Notes: generated by a model from the letters alone, not told the origin. Counted from the first letter of the stretch, positions 1-9,523 are shown. The stretch: 64,000 nucleotides of DNA from Blautia sp. (GCA_017475035.1 JAFVGK010000075.1:1-64000), one strand, 5' to 3'. Program-made: numbers and translations.

Positions 1-855
1 GGATAATCTCAGCGTTGACAGATGATAGTCTTCTATTTCATCCTGGTTCAGATTCTTTTCTCCGAAAGATGCAACCTTGCAGAGGAAATAGTGATTCAGG
101 TTATGACGGTGAATCAGATTGTAATAGTCGCTGACGACGCCGATCTTACAGCACACAGTTACTTCCGCACCTAATTCTTCTTTCAGTTCCCGCCTGATTG
201 CCGCAGACAGCTCCTCTCCACTTTCTACGCCGCCGCCTGATGTCTCGATCAGCGTCGCTTTTCCAAATTCATCATCTCGTTCTGCCCGGACAAAATAGAG
301 ATAACCCTCATCATCAAAAACGACAGCTCTTGCGATCCTTCGGTCATGATCCGTGTAATCAAACGGCCACTCTGTATCCTCCAGTTCAATAAGAACTTCA
401 TCACCTGGTATCTTTTTTACGTACACTCTGGATATATCACCGTCTATAGCCATCATTTCCGTCCGGAACTCGCAGCCGTATTTTTCATACAATCCGGTGT
501 GATTTGTCGATATATAGAATTCGGAAACACCATCTTTTTTTGCCAGCCGTTCTGCCTCTTCAAACAGCAGCCCCACGTAATGATGTCCTCTGTGTTTCGG
601 AAACGTATAAACAAAACCCATCCACGGAGAGAGATCCGTAGGCTGTATATCGTCCTTTTCTGCATAGGTGCAAAACGAAACCAGCTCATTTCCATTAGTC
701 AATAGCAAAACCTTTGACTGATCTCCCACGGTTTTGAAAAAAGTTCCCTTACTCAGTAGTTCATACAGAAACGCACCTGCACCCCAGTCACTTTTCTGGA
801 TTTCTCCCAGCCAGTGTTCTTTTCTGTCGCTGACAAAATAGTTGATTACCTGCAT
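1..855 (-). CDS. GNAT-Nudix fusion protein (3' end cut by window edge)
   Basis: Reading the minus strand from 855 gives 285 codons open to the window edge, so the C-terminus is missing. Residues 1-150 look like a GNAT acetyltransferase: the acetyl-CoA loop region is HRGHHYVG (88-95), followed by the family-typical strand and helix TNHTGLYEKYGCEF. Residues about 165-285 form a Nudix hydrolase domain. Its box GX5EX7REUXEEXGU runs from G208 to A230, with REL at 222-224 and EE at 226-227 for metal binding. GNAT-Nudix fusions are known; the substrate cannot be told from sequence. ATG at 855 is chosen over ATG at 861 because the AAAGGAG site lies 8 nt from 855 but only 2 nt from 861. It is divergent from the mobilization operon and may be flanking chromosome or cargo. 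Confidence 0.85.
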   Translation of the reverse strand, partial: MQVINYFVSDRKEHWLGEIQKSDWGAGAFLYELLSKGTFFKTVGDQSKVLLLTNGNELVSFCTYAEKDDIQPTDLSPWMGFVYTFPKHRGHHYVGLLFEEAERLAKKDGVSEFYISTNHTGLYEKYGCEFRTEMMAIDGDISRVYVKKIPGDEVLIELEDTEWPFDYTDHDRRIARAVVFDDEGYLYFVRAERDDEFGKATLIETSGGGVESGEELSAAIRRELKEELGAEVTVCCKIGVVSDYYNLIHRHNLNHYFLCKVASFGEKNLNQDEIEDYHLSTLRLS

Positions 856-1038
856 TCGCATATCTCCTTTATGCCTGTCGTGCTGACACTCAGAAAATTT
901 GTTCATCCTGTCGTAAAGTATACGAACCGTGAAGTGATTTTGCAAGAAAGAGATAGCCTGGACTTTTGCATAATCAACTGTCTTTGTGGTAGCTTGCCCA
1001 TGGCTTTAAACAATTACCAGGCCGGTGGAGGTGTTGTT

Positions 1039-1833
1039 ATGGGCAAAGGAAAACGAAAAAAACGAATTAAAATACGTGTAACGGAAGAAGAACTGAACCG
1101 ACTCCGAGATATTGCAGCGGAGCTGAACAGTACGTTGTCGGATGTACTGCGGAAGTCTACTTTTTCAGATAAACATGATAACCGAATCAGCATCAGACAG
1201 GATGACCTGCAAGACTTTATAGCAATCATCAACGACGTACATCGTTCGCTTACTGATTTTTGTAACGGACAGTCAGATAACCGTGAAGATTATTTATGGG
1301 AGCTGACCGAGATTCTGAAAGAGATTGATCAGGAATATGTCCATCTTCGAAGATTGGTTATTGAAAAAAGAGAGAAAGTCTCTCAAAGCCTAAGTTTCTA
1401 TCTGGCGAAAGAAGAGGCGGAAGCCAGGTACACCTATTATGATAAGTGGGGAGAAAAGCGGAAAGGGATCTGCGTGTCCATGACAGATGCGGAGATCGAG
1501 GAAGCGAAAGTTCTTTCTGACGAACACGACTGCTCTGTCTCCTGCCTCTTAAAGACAAACGCATTAGAAAAGAATAAGACTGGAAAAATCACGGTAGACA
1601 GCGCATCCCTTGATGGAGTGAATCGGCTTGTCCGCAGGGAACTTCGCTTCCTGACGGCAGTGATCTCAGCAGCAACCAACGGGAACGGCAGAACAGAGGA
1701 TTACGAGAATGCTTCAAAGATAGCTGGACATATCCTCTCCCTGATCAGGCAGGAATCCGATGGCATTACTCTCGATGCTTCGGATGTCCGCAGGGAGGCT
1801 AAGGACATTCTTTATGGAAGAGGTGTTTTGTAG
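1039..1833 (+). CDS. MobC-like relaxosome protein with two ribbon-helix-helix segments
   Basis: This is a 264-residue basic protein. It opens with KRIKIRVTEEELNRLRDIA (residues 9-27) and SDVLRKS, the ribbon-helix-helix pattern of MobC-type relaxosome accessory proteins that bind oriT and help the relaxase. A second similar segment begins at about 143 (ICVSMTDAEIEEAKVLSDE) and is again followed by a short beta stretch and a helical region. The protein therefore looks like an internal duplication. Start at 1039: GGAGG lies 7 nt upstream, and the longer upstream reading has no ribosome binding site and non-coding-like sequence. The stop codon overlaps the GTG start of the relaxase by one base, indicating translational coupling. 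The DNA-binding role is inferred from family and context. Confidence 0.8.
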   Translation: MGKGKRKKRIKIRVTEEELNRLRDIAAELNSTLSDVLRKSTFSDKHDNRISIRQDDLQDFIAIINDVHRSLTDFCNGQSDNREDYLWELTEILKEIDQEYVHLRRLVIEKREKVSQSLSFYLAKEEAEARYTYYDKWGEKRKGICVSMTDAEIEEAKVLSDEHDCSVSCLLKTNALEKNKTGKITVDSASLDGVNRLVRRELRFLTAVISAATNGNGRTEDYENASKIAGHILSLIRQESDGITLDASDVRREAKDILYGRGVL

Positions 1834-3539
1834 TGGCTTATGTGAAGATACTTAAGATCCGAAGCCGGAAGGGAGTAGGAAATGCCGCACGATATGTGAA
1901 CGATAAGGAAAAGACGGATGCATCAAAGAGGGAAAAAAGTCCTGATCCGATGAATGAACGGGCAAGGCTTCTGGCTTCTGAGGAAGGCATTGATGTTGGT
2001 GAAGAGGATTCTGAGATTGCCCCTATCGTTGGTTCCCTGGTGGAGTATGCCGCCAATCCTGGAAAAACGGAGGAACGGCACCTCGTGACTGGGATCAATT
2101 GTACGGCACATAATGCAGCCGAGGAGATGGATACACTGATCCAATATTGGAAAAGAGAAAGACATATCACTGGGGTAAGCAGAGATGCGTTTCATATCAT
2201 CCAGAGCTTCGATCCGAAGGACAATGAAAAGCTCACGCCGGAGATGGTACATGAAATCGGGAAAGAATACTGTGAGGCGCTGCAGTATATGGACGATAAG
2301 ACTGAAGTGGATCGCCATTATATGATGCTGCTCTGTACGCATGTGGACAAGGAGCATATTCACAACCACATTATCCTCTGCTCCTATGATATTGATTCTG
2401 GAAGGAAATTTCATGAGTGTAAGGACGTGTATCGTCAGATGCGTGAAGCTTCCGACCGGCTATGTAAGGAACATGGCCTGCGGATTATCGAGGATCCGGA
2501 CAATGAAAGAAAGCGATCCCGCTCAGAACATGATGCTGCTAAGAGAGGGATATCCTGGAAGGAGAATCTCAGAAAGGATATTGAGGCGATGGCCGCTGCC
2601 TCTGAGGACTGGGAGGATTTCGTTCGAAACATGAAGTCGGTGGGCTATAGCGTAAAGGAAGGAAAATATGTTACCTATACGGATCTGGAAGGCCACAAGG
2701 TAAGGGATAAAACTCTCGGCCGGCCATGGACAAAGGAAGTCATCATTCTGCAGATGATGCCGGACAAAGAAAAGAAGAAACGGCGCGAATCAATGGAACG
2801 CTTTTATCAGGAGGAAGAAATCCGCAGGCGCAGTCAAAACCAGGATATTTCCAGTAGAGATCTGTACGATCAGGATGGTCACAGACGATCTTCTATAGAG
2901 CTTCTGATTCTGACGGCCATGGAAGCGATGTTGGAAGGAGATGCCTGGGGCATCGAGGAGATTCGTCTGGAAGGACAGGCAGACGCCGAGTCCCGTGAAA
3001 AAGAACGTATGAGGAGGCGCGGCAGGCTTGAAGAGGCGGTAAATCTCGCACGGGCGGAAGGAATCACAGGAACAGGACAGCTTTCAGAGAGGATGCAGCA
3101 GACGGGAGCAGAGCTTTCCCATACCAGAAAAGAGCTTGCGAAAAACAAAGCAACCCAGAAGAAGATGAAGGATATCCAGGAGGCTATAGAGAATTACGAG
3201 GCTGTGAAAGATCTGGCAGAGACCCTTCAAAAACTTCCGGCAGGCGCTATGAAGGATGCCACTGTCCGCTCTCATGCTGCTGAAATCCAAAAATATAAGG
3301 CCAGCAAAGCGCTTTTGTACCGGCACAGGTGTTCCACACCGGAACAGATGGATGACTTTAAGGAACGATACAGCAGGGTAAAGGTGAATTCAGAATCACT
3401 CATTCTGCAAGAAGCGGAGCTGAAGAAAAAATACAAGAACCTTGCCAGGATTGCGAAAGGAATTGCACTTGCGATGGACAAGGGATTTCTTACCGGCAGG
3501 GATTTCAGGGAACTGGATTTTTCAATAGATTTACCATAA
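1833..3539 (+). CDS. MOBP-type relaxase
   Basis: This 568-residue relaxase/mobilization nuclease would nick oriT and stay covalently bound to the 5' end through a tyrosine. The N-terminal motif has a candidate catalytic Tyr21 in ARYVND. The metal-binding histidine motif HVDKEHIHNH spans residues 170-179 (H170, D172, H175, H177, H179). The C-terminal half (about 320-530) is charged and helical, probably coiled coil, and may contact the coupling protein or helicase. The GTG start at 1833 overlaps the upstream stop. The topoisomerase starts 27 bp downstream. Length and motif order fit Firmicutes relaxases of the PF03432 type. No oriT was located. Confidence 0.92.
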   Translation: MAYVKILKIRSRKGVGNAARYVNDKEKTDASKREKSPDPMNERARLLASEEGIDVGEEDSEIAPIVGSLVEYAANPGKTEERHLVTGINCTAHNAAEEMDTLIQYWKRERHITGVSRDAFHIIQSFDPKDNEKLTPEMVHEIGKEYCEALQYMDDKTEVDRHYMMLLCTHVDKEHIHNHIILCSYDIDSGRKFHECKDVYRQMREASDRLCKEHGLRIIEDPDNERKRSRSEHDAAKRGISWKENLRKDIEAMAAASEDWEDFVRNMKSVGYSVKEGKYVTYTDLEGHKVRDKTLGRPWTKEVIILQMMPDKEKKKRRESMERFYQEEEIRRRSQNQDISSRDLYDQDGHRRSSIELLILTAMEAMLEGDAWGIEEIRLEGQADAESREKERMRRRGRLEEAVNLARAEGITGTGQLSERMQQTGAELSHTRKELAKNKATQKKMKDIQEAIENYEAVKDLAETLQKLPAGAMKDATVRSHAAEIQKYKASKALLYRHRCSTPEQMDDFKERYSRVKVNSESLILQEAELKKKYKNLARIAKGIALAMDKGFLTGRDFRELDFSIDLP

Positions 3540-3566
3540 GGAAAGAGAACAGACAGGAGGGATTCG

Positions 3567-5693
3567 ATGAAGCTTATTATTGCAGAAAAGCCGTCTCTGG
3601 GCCGATCCATTGCTTCGGCGCTTGGTGTGACAGAAAGAAGAGAGGGCTACATGGAGGGGAATGATTTTCTTGTAAGTTGGTGCTTCGGGCATCTGTATGA
3701 ATTGGCTGATCTGGAGAATTACTGGGATCCATCGCATAAAAAAGGGGACAAAGTATCCTGGGAGGATAGCATGTCCCGTTTGCCCTACTTCCCGGAGGAC
3801 TGGCGTTTCAGGTATGAGCCGAGACAGGGCTGTACGGATCAGATCAGTATTCTGGCTGAACTGATCAACCGCCCTGATGTGGATGTGATTTATGCGGCTG
3901 GTGATGCGGATCGAGAGGGTGAAGTCATTGTACGTCTCGTTCTGGAGGCAAATATGAAGACTCATAAAACAGTTCTCCGCTTATGGCTGCCAGCTGTAAC
4001 AGATGAGGTAATCAGACAGGCCGTTGCGGACGCAAGGCCGGATTCCGAATATGATGCCATCTATTATGCTGGAAAGACCCGAGCCGCTGTAGATTGGCTG
4101 ATCGGAATTGAGCTTACACGATTTTCGTCTGTGAAGGCAGGGAGATTCCTGCGGATAGGACGCTGTATCTGCCCTATTGTGTCGAAAATAGTGGAGAGAG
4201 AACAGGCTATCAGAGATTTTGTACCTGAAGACTATTACGCAGTCGTGGGAGAAGTGGTTAAGGATGGAAAAAAACTGGAACTTGTCTGCAGGCAAAGATT
4301 TGGAAAAGACAAGATCGGGGAAGCGGAATCCTATGCGGATCATCTTAATAAGGAAGGGACGAATGTGATCGGAGTGGAGAAAAAAGAGGTTGAGGTAAAG
4401 CCCCCACTGCTGTTCTCCATGTCAGCATTACAGTCGTTTGTCTGCAAGAAAAACAAAACCCTGTCTCCGTCAGATGTTCTTGCAGCGGCTCAGTTGCTTT
4501 ATGAGAAAGGATATGTGACTTATCCGAGGACAAACAGCCAGTTCCTTAGCAGCAGTGAACAGCAGAAAGTGGATGAGATCATCGCGGTATTCGGGAGAGA
4601 CGGAATAAGCGGACTTGTCAACAAACCCACAAGCAGACGGACTTATGACGATGCAAAGGTGGAGTCACATTCTGCTATTATTCCAACGGGAAAGATGCCG
4701 GTTGGGTTGACAGGAACAGAAGCGCTTGTCTACGATTGTGTGAAAAATCGTTTTCTTGCTGTTTTCTATGAGCTGCCGTGTATTGCCGAGCGAACCAGCT
4801 ATACGATCCAGTGTGGAGAGGAAACATTCAGTCTGAAAGGGGACGTTCTTATTGAGAAAGGATGGCAGAACTTTGAAGATCCAGGAAAGAAGGACGCGGA
4901 TCTGCCACTCTTAGCCGAAGGAGAAAGAATAGATCCAGGCTTCCAGCCTTCTAAAAAGCAGACGTCTCCTCCAAAGCGTTTTACGGTGGAGACGCTGACA
5001 AACTGGATGCTTGCTCCGATGCGCAGCAGCGGTGAGGAAACTCACGAAGGATATTCAGATCGTGAATGGAAAGACATATTATCTGAAGCGACTATCTGTA
5101 CAGAAGCAACCAGGGCGGATACGATTGACCGCTGTATCAAGTCGAAGTACATTGCTTTAGAGAAAGGCGTGTTTTCCGCAACGGATTATGGATTCTCTCT
5201 TGTTGAAGCGATGGGTAAATTAGGAATCGACCTGTCCGTAGAAAAGACTGTGGAATTATCCAGATGTCTCCACGAAATTTCTGTCGGAAAGATGGAGGAA
5301 CAGACGGTGTTAGATGAAACAAAGCGGATGCTTACCAGTGTTATCCGCATGGATGTTGAAGATTTGGCCGGGAATGCTGGCACTGGAAAAGAGAAAGAAC
5401 AGATAGGCAGATGTCCGATCTGTACAAAACCCGTCTATGAGAACAAAAAAGCTTTCTATTGCTCTGACAAAACGTGCGGATTTACCATCTGGAAAGAAAG
5501 CAAATATCTGGATGCCATAGGAACCAAGATGACGAAAACCAGAGCGAAAGCACTCCTTAAAGATGGAAAGTTCCTGGCAAAGGGCCTGAAGTCAAAGAAA
5601 ACAGGTAAAGAATATGATGCTTATATCTGTCTCGATGGCTTAGACGAAAACAGGCGAGTACAGTGGCGGATGGAATTCCCGACGGACAGGTAA
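3567..5693 (+). CDS. topB: Type IA DNA topoisomerase (topoisomerase III)
   Basis: This 708-residue type IA topoisomerase relaxes or decatenates DNA by passing strands through a transient phosphotyrosine break. The N-terminal TOPRIM domain starts MKLIIAEKPSLGRSIA and carries the acidic motif GDADREGE at about 112-119. The active-site tyrosine is Y319 in GYVTYPRTNSQ. A C-terminal zinc-ribbon has CPIC near 616 and CSDKTC near 632-637. Element-borne TopB is common beside relaxases in large Gram-positive conjugative elements, where it probably resolves transfer intermediates. An AGGAGG-type site precedes the ATG by 7 nt. It is in the same operon as the relaxase. Confidence 0.95.
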   Translation: MKLIIAEKPSLGRSIASALGVTERREGYMEGNDFLVSWCFGHLYELADLENYWDPSHKKGDKVSWEDSMSRLPYFPEDWRFRYEPRQGCTDQISILAELINRPDVDVIYAAGDADREGEVIVRLVLEANMKTHKTVLRLWLPAVTDEVIRQAVADARPDSEYDAIYYAGKTRAAVDWLIGIELTRFSSVKAGRFLRIGRCICPIVSKIVEREQAIRDFVPEDYYAVVGEVVKDGKKLELVCRQRFGKDKIGEAESYADHLNKEGTNVIGVEKKEVEVKPPLLFSMSALQSFVCKKNKTLSPSDVLAAAQLLYEKGYVTYPRTNSQFLSSSEQQKVDEIIAVFGRDGISGLVNKPTSRRTYDDAKVESHSAIIPTGKMPVGLTGTEALVYDCVKNRFLAVFYELPCIAERTSYTIQCGEETFSLKGDVLIEKGWQNFEDPGKKDADLPLLAEGERIDPGFQPSKKQTSPPKRFTVETLTNWMLAPMRSSGEETHEGYSDREWKDILSEATICTEATRADTIDRCIKSKYIALEKGVFSATDYGFSLVEAMGKLGIDLSVEKTVELSRCLHEISVGKMEEQTVLDETKRMLTSVIRMDVEDLAGNAGTGKEKEQIGRCPICTKPVYENKKAFYCSDKTCGFTIWKESKYLDAIGTKMTKTRAKALLKDGKFLAKGLKSKKTGKEYDAYICLDGLDENRRVQWRMEFPTDR

Positions 5694-5820
5694 ACGAAAT
5701 GGTGTTTTAACAGTATATTTCATTAAGATCTCTTCACTCAGTAAGTTGACTCTGTTATTCATGAGCCTCTTATGTTATCCTTACATGAGGTTAGCCTTGG
5801 GGATGGGAGGTATAAATCAA

Positions 5821-8586
5821 ATGGAGAGATTACGGGGAGTTGTCGAGCGTATTACTTTCCAAAGTGAAGATACAGGGTTTTCAGTACTTAAATGCAGAGT
5901 GAAGAATTATCACGATCTGGTGACAGTGGTAGGAACCATGCCGGACATACATGTGGGCAGCGTCCTGACCATGAGTGGAAACTGGAAGATGGATGCGAAA
6001 TATGGACGGCAGTTTTCACTGGAAACCTTTGAGGAGACCCTTCCTGCTACTGTCTTTGGCATCGAAAAATATCTTGGAAGCGGCTTGATCAAAGGCGTCG
6101 GCCCCAAATTTGCGGGAAGGATCGTGCGGCAGTTTGGGATAGAAACGCTGAATGTCATTGAGGAGGAGCCGGACCGTCTGCTGGAGGTAGAGGGGATCGG
6201 AAAGCTCCGGGTTGAAAAAATCAAAAAAGCCTGGGTGGAGCAAAAGGAAATCAAGAATATCATGCTCTTCCTTCAAGGCCATAACGTATCTACGGTACAT
6301 GCTACGAAAATATATAAAGCATACGGGAACGAAAGCATCAAGGTGGTACAGGAGAACCCATATCGGCTGGCGGACGATATCTGGGGGATAGGCTTTAAGA
6401 CGGCAGATACGATAGCTGAAAAACTTGGGTTCGGGCATGATAAATATGTCAGGCTTCGCAGCGGCCTGCTTTATACCTTGAACAGGCTCTCGGAGGATGG
6501 GCATTGCTATGCAACCAGAGATATGCTCATGAACACGGGGGCAGGGCTTCTTGAAGTAGAAGACAATCTTCTGAACATGACCCTCGATGAGATGATCAGG
6601 GCGTCGGATGTCATAACAGAGAATATCCCGGATTCTGAAAAGGACAGGGAGGATGGGAAACTTGAGAAGGCAATTTACCTGCCTCCCTTTTACTTTTCCG
6701 AAGTGGGAACCGCAAAGCGGCTGGCTGAGATACAATCTACTGAAGGAAGCACAAAGCCTGAAAAGAACGGGATTTTGGAACGGATCCGGAAAAAGGCAGG
6801 AGTGGACTATGATGAAGTCCAACTGCAGGCAATCCAGGAAGCCCTAAACAGTAAGATCCTGATTCTGACAGGAGGACCTGGTACTGGAAAAACCACTACT
6901 ACACTGGGAATCATCACAGCATTTTCAGAGAGCGGAGCCAAAATCCTGCTGGCCGCGCCGACCGGACGGGCAGCGAAACGTTTGTCGGAGACAACCGGAC
7001 GTGAGGCAAAGACCATACACCGGCTTTTGGAAATGAAGCCGCCGGAAGGGTATCAGAAAAATGAAGAAAACCCACTGGAAGGAGATGTCCTGATTGTGGA
7101 TGAGTGTTCCATGATTGACATCATGCTGATGTACAACCTGTTAAAGGCTGTACCAGATACCATGACCCTGATTCTTGTGGGTGACATCGACCAGCTTCCC
7201 AGTGTAGGAGCCGGGAATGTGCTGAGAGATATCATTGATTCCGGATGTGTTCCGGTCGTTCGTCTGACCAGGATTTTTCGTCAGGCGCAGACCAGCAGGA
7301 TCATCATGAATGCCCATCGGATCAATGAGGGCAAGATGCCGGATTTGTCAAATGGAAAAAATACCGATTTCTTTTTTATGGAGCGGGAGGATCCGGAAGC
7401 CGCCCTGCAGACGATTGTAGAGCTGGTACAGACAAAGCTGTCCAGGTACTATAAGGTATCTTCCAGCCAGATTCAGGTGCTGACCCCTATGCAGAGGGGC
7501 GTTGTCGGTGCCGCCAACTTAAACCAGGCTCTCCAGGAAAAGATCAATCCGGGAGAAACCGGACTTCGGCGTGGAGGCTGCCTGTATAAAGTCGCCGACA
7601 AGGTAATGCAAATCCGCAACAATTACGATAAGGAAGTTTTTAACGGAGATATCGGCGTTATAGAGTCAGTGGATCTGGAAGAAAGAGAACTGAATGTACG
7701 TTTTGATGACCGGCTGGTGTCCTATGACGTGTCAGAGCTGGACGAGCTGGTTCTGGCTTACGCGACAACGATCCATAAATCCCAGGGATCTGAGTATCCT
7801 ATTGTTGTAATACCGGTTTTGATGAACCATTATGTCATGCTGCAGAAAAACCTGATCTATACAGGAATCACCCGTGCAAAGAAGATCCTCGTCATTGTGG
7901 GGACAAAGAAGGCGGTCTCCTTTGCAGTCAGAAATGTGAAAGTGAACAGTCGGAATACCATGCTGAAGGACAGGATGATAAGACTGCATTCGGAAGATTC
8001 AAAAAAGGTTGAACCGTTGCCCTTCCAGGAACCAAGGCAGAAAACCAATTACCAGGAGAACGAATCCTCAGTTCCGGTCAAAATGGTTGCGGAAGCCAGA
8101 AAACCATACGCATCAGCAGGGAACCAGACTGAAAGCATAGAAAAAACATCCAGGGCAGAAAAATCTGGCAGCGAAATGCCGCTTGATAATACACTGCCCG
8201 GAAAAAGCAAACCATCTCATGAAGAATGGCTGAGGATAGACTTATTTGAAAGACTATCAGCTTCCGCCTTTCGCAGCCGTTTCCATCTGACAAAAGCGGA
8301 CAAGGCATATATTGAAGAAAAAGGAATGGAAACCATCCGTCAGCATGCAGGTCAAATTATTCAGAAACGTCTGGCACCTGCAAGCCCAACAAATGATGGA
8401 AAGCAGACTCCTATGCGAGGCGCACCCAAAGGCCATCCTGTATTCCTTGCCCAGCATGGGACTGGTACGTGCTGCCGGGGATGCCTGGAAAAATGGCACG
8501 GGATCCCAAAAGGCCGAGATCTGACGAAAAAGGAACAGGATTATGTTGTTGACGTTTTGATCAGATGGATAGAGAAGGAGTACTGA
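5821..8586 (+). CDS. RecD2-like DNA helicase fused to a C-terminal DUF4186 domain
   Basis: This is a 921-residue superfamily 1B helicase. The N-terminal barrel and helix-hairpin-helix region (about 80-140, with IKGVGPK and VEGIGK) matches RecD2. Walker A is GGPGTGKT (351-358), Walker B is VDEC (D427, E428), and the late motif ATTIHKSQGSEYP is present. After a variable linker (about 720-800) comes a full DUF4186 domain (about 806-921) with FRSRFHL, PTNDGKQTPMRG, HGTGTCCRGCLEKWHGIPKG and a final RWIEKEY. DUF4186 is normally a stand-alone protein of about 110 residues, so this is an unusual fusion. Its Cys and His residues suggest metal binding; function unknown. Start at 5821 is chosen because the RecD2 homology begins there and GGGAGG lies 10 nt upstream. 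It probably unwinds DNA during transfer. Confidence 0.9.
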   Translation: MERLRGVVERITFQSEDTGFSVLKCRVKNYHDLVTVVGTMPDIHVGSVLTMSGNWKMDAKYGRQFSLETFEETLPATVFGIEKYLGSGLIKGVGPKFAGRIVRQFGIETLNVIEEEPDRLLEVEGIGKLRVEKIKKAWVEQKEIKNIMLFLQGHNVSTVHATKIYKAYGNESIKVVQENPYRLADDIWGIGFKTADTIAEKLGFGHDKYVRLRSGLLYTLNRLSEDGHCYATRDMLMNTGAGLLEVEDNLLNMTLDEMIRASDVITENIPDSEKDREDGKLEKAIYLPPFYFSEVGTAKRLAEIQSTEGSTKPEKNGILERIRKKAGVDYDEVQLQAIQEALNSKILILTGGPGTGKTTTTLGIITAFSESGAKILLAAPTGRAAKRLSETTGREAKTIHRLLEMKPPEGYQKNEENPLEGDVLIVDECSMIDIMLMYNLLKAVPDTMTLILVGDIDQLPSVGAGNVLRDIIDSGCVPVVRLTRIFRQAQTSRIIMNAHRINEGKMPDLSNGKNTDFFFMEREDPEAALQTIVELVQTKLSRYYKVSSSQIQVLTPMQRGVVGAANLNQALQEKINPGETGLRRGGCLYKVADKVMQIRNNYDKEVFNGDIGVIESVDLEERELNVRFDDRLVSYDVSELDELVLAYATTIHKSQGSEYPIVVIPVLMNHYVMLQKNLIYTGITRAKKILVIVGTKKAVSFAVRNVKVNSRNTMLKDRMIRLHSEDSKKVEPLPFQEPRQKTNYQENESSVPVKMVAEARKPYASAGNQTESIEKTSRAEKSGSEMPLDNTLPGKSKPSHEEWLRIDLFERLSASAFRSRFHLTKADKAYIEEKGMETIRQHAGQIIQKRLAPASPTNDGKQTPMRGAPKGHPVFLAQHGTGTCCRGCLEKWHGIPKGRDLTKKEQDYVVDVLIRWIEKEY

Positions 8587-8591
8587 GGTCT

Positions 8592-8879
8592 ATGGATATA
8601 AAAATAGCAGTGATCACATTCCGGCTGCATGCCCCATGGGTGCACAGCTTGAAGGAAAAACGGATGATTGTCAAAAGCCTCCTTGCGAAACTGCAGAGCA
8701 GGTTCCATGTTTCAGCAGCGGAAATAAATGAGCAGGATATCCATCAGATAATTGTTATTGCTACAGCGGCTATTGTGCCACATAACGCAATGGCAGATAG
8801 TTTGATGGAGGACATCTCCAGATTTGTGGAAGAAAACACGGAGGCAGAAATTATTGATGAGGAACGAGAGATACGATAA
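8592..8879 (+). CDS. DUF503 family small protein
   Basis: This 95-residue protein has the DUF503 (YlxP-like) signature: an N-terminal strand KIAVITFRLHAPWVHSLKEKR is followed by KSLLAKLQSRFHVSAAEI. DUF503 proteins are normally chromosomal and lie near ribosome or initiation-factor genes; their biochemical role is unsettled. Here the gene follows the helicase by 5 bp in the mobilization operon, which suggests a recruited function. ATG at 8592 is preferred over the longer reading from 8565 because the family homology starts there and GAGGT lies just upstream. It is the last gene before a terminator. Confidence 0.85.
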   Translation: MDIKIAVITFRLHAPWVHSLKEKRMIVKSLLAKLQSRFHVSAAEINEQDIHQIIVIATAAIVPHNAMADSLMEDISRFVEENTEAEIIDEEREIR

Positions 8880-8922
8880 GTGATGACGATATATTGAAGT
8901 CAGAGATATAAATGGCAAGAAG

Positions 8923-8957
8923 GGAAAGAATCGGATTAACGGTTCTTTCCTTTTTTT
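8923..8957 (+). terminator. Rho-independent terminator of the mobilization operon
   Basis: The stem GGAAAGAA pairs with TTCTTTCC around a short loop and is followed by seven T residues. It lies 44 bp after the DUF503 stop codon. The rest of 8880-9111 holds nothing else I can assign. Confidence 0.85.
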
Positions 8958-9111
8958 ATATTTCTTGAGATCATTTGCTTTTTGAAAAAACATTGCGGTA
9001 GATTGGCTCCACGGAAAATCAGTTCAGTTTTTTTACTCTCTTGTTTGCAGCATCATTCTTTTTGACTAAGACAGCAATAAAAAGGGAAACATGTAGAAAA
9101 GGAGAAGAGCA

Positions 9112-9432
9112 ATGAAAAAAGAAAATGAATCAAGATACATGGATCCGGAAGGGGCACACGCTCTTGCTAATGCCGTCATTATAAAAGCGGTAAAAGACTA
9201 CCGCAGGACAGGAAAACGTCTGGTTAATTTCCTCAAGGGCGGTGTAGTTTCAGTGAACAGCACCGTCCTTGCGTATGAACATGATATGCAGAAGATCGAG
9301 AACTTTCTATTGTCTCCGTATTGTGGTGTCTTGTCTCAGGCAGATGGGGAAGTAATCGTTCATGGACTCCATCAGGAGATTGTCCAGGCAGCCAAGGATT
9401 GCAACATGAAGCCTTGGTTTCTTCGTTGCTAA
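9112..9432 (+). CDS. Hypothetical 106-aa protein
   Basis: I do not recognise this protein. It is 106 residues, soluble and mixed-charge, with a basic central part (KDYRRTGKRLVNFLKGG) and a C-terminal region rich in hydrophobic and acidic residues. No signal peptide or membrane segment is seen. A good ribosome binding site (AAAAGGAGAAG) lies 7-8 nt before the ATG, and codon use resembles the upstream transfer genes, so it is probably a real gene of the element. It is separated from the mobilization operon by a terminator and is the last element-like gene before the GC-rich cargo block. Confidence 0.7.
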   Translation: MKKENESRYMDPEGAHALANAVIIKAVKDYRRTGKRLVNFLKGGVVSVNSTVLAYEHDMQKIENFLLSPYCGVLSQADGEVIVHGLHQEIVQAAKDCNMKPWFLRC

Positions 9433-9523
9433 AGGTACTGAAAGCAGAATTTTGTCAGGAATGATTTATATTCAGGAAAGGAGATCAGCTGCGCGTCCAA
9501 CAGATTTAACGTGTTGCCCGTGA

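Noticed and set aside
814-1038. N-terminal extension of the MobC-like protein
   Set aside because: It overlaps the divergent GNAT-Nudix start and lacks a ribosome binding site; the RHH homology begins after 1039.
6016-6822. 268-codon minus-strand frame inside the helicase gene
   Set aside because: It is antisense to strongly conserved helicase sequence and has no recognisable domain or start site.
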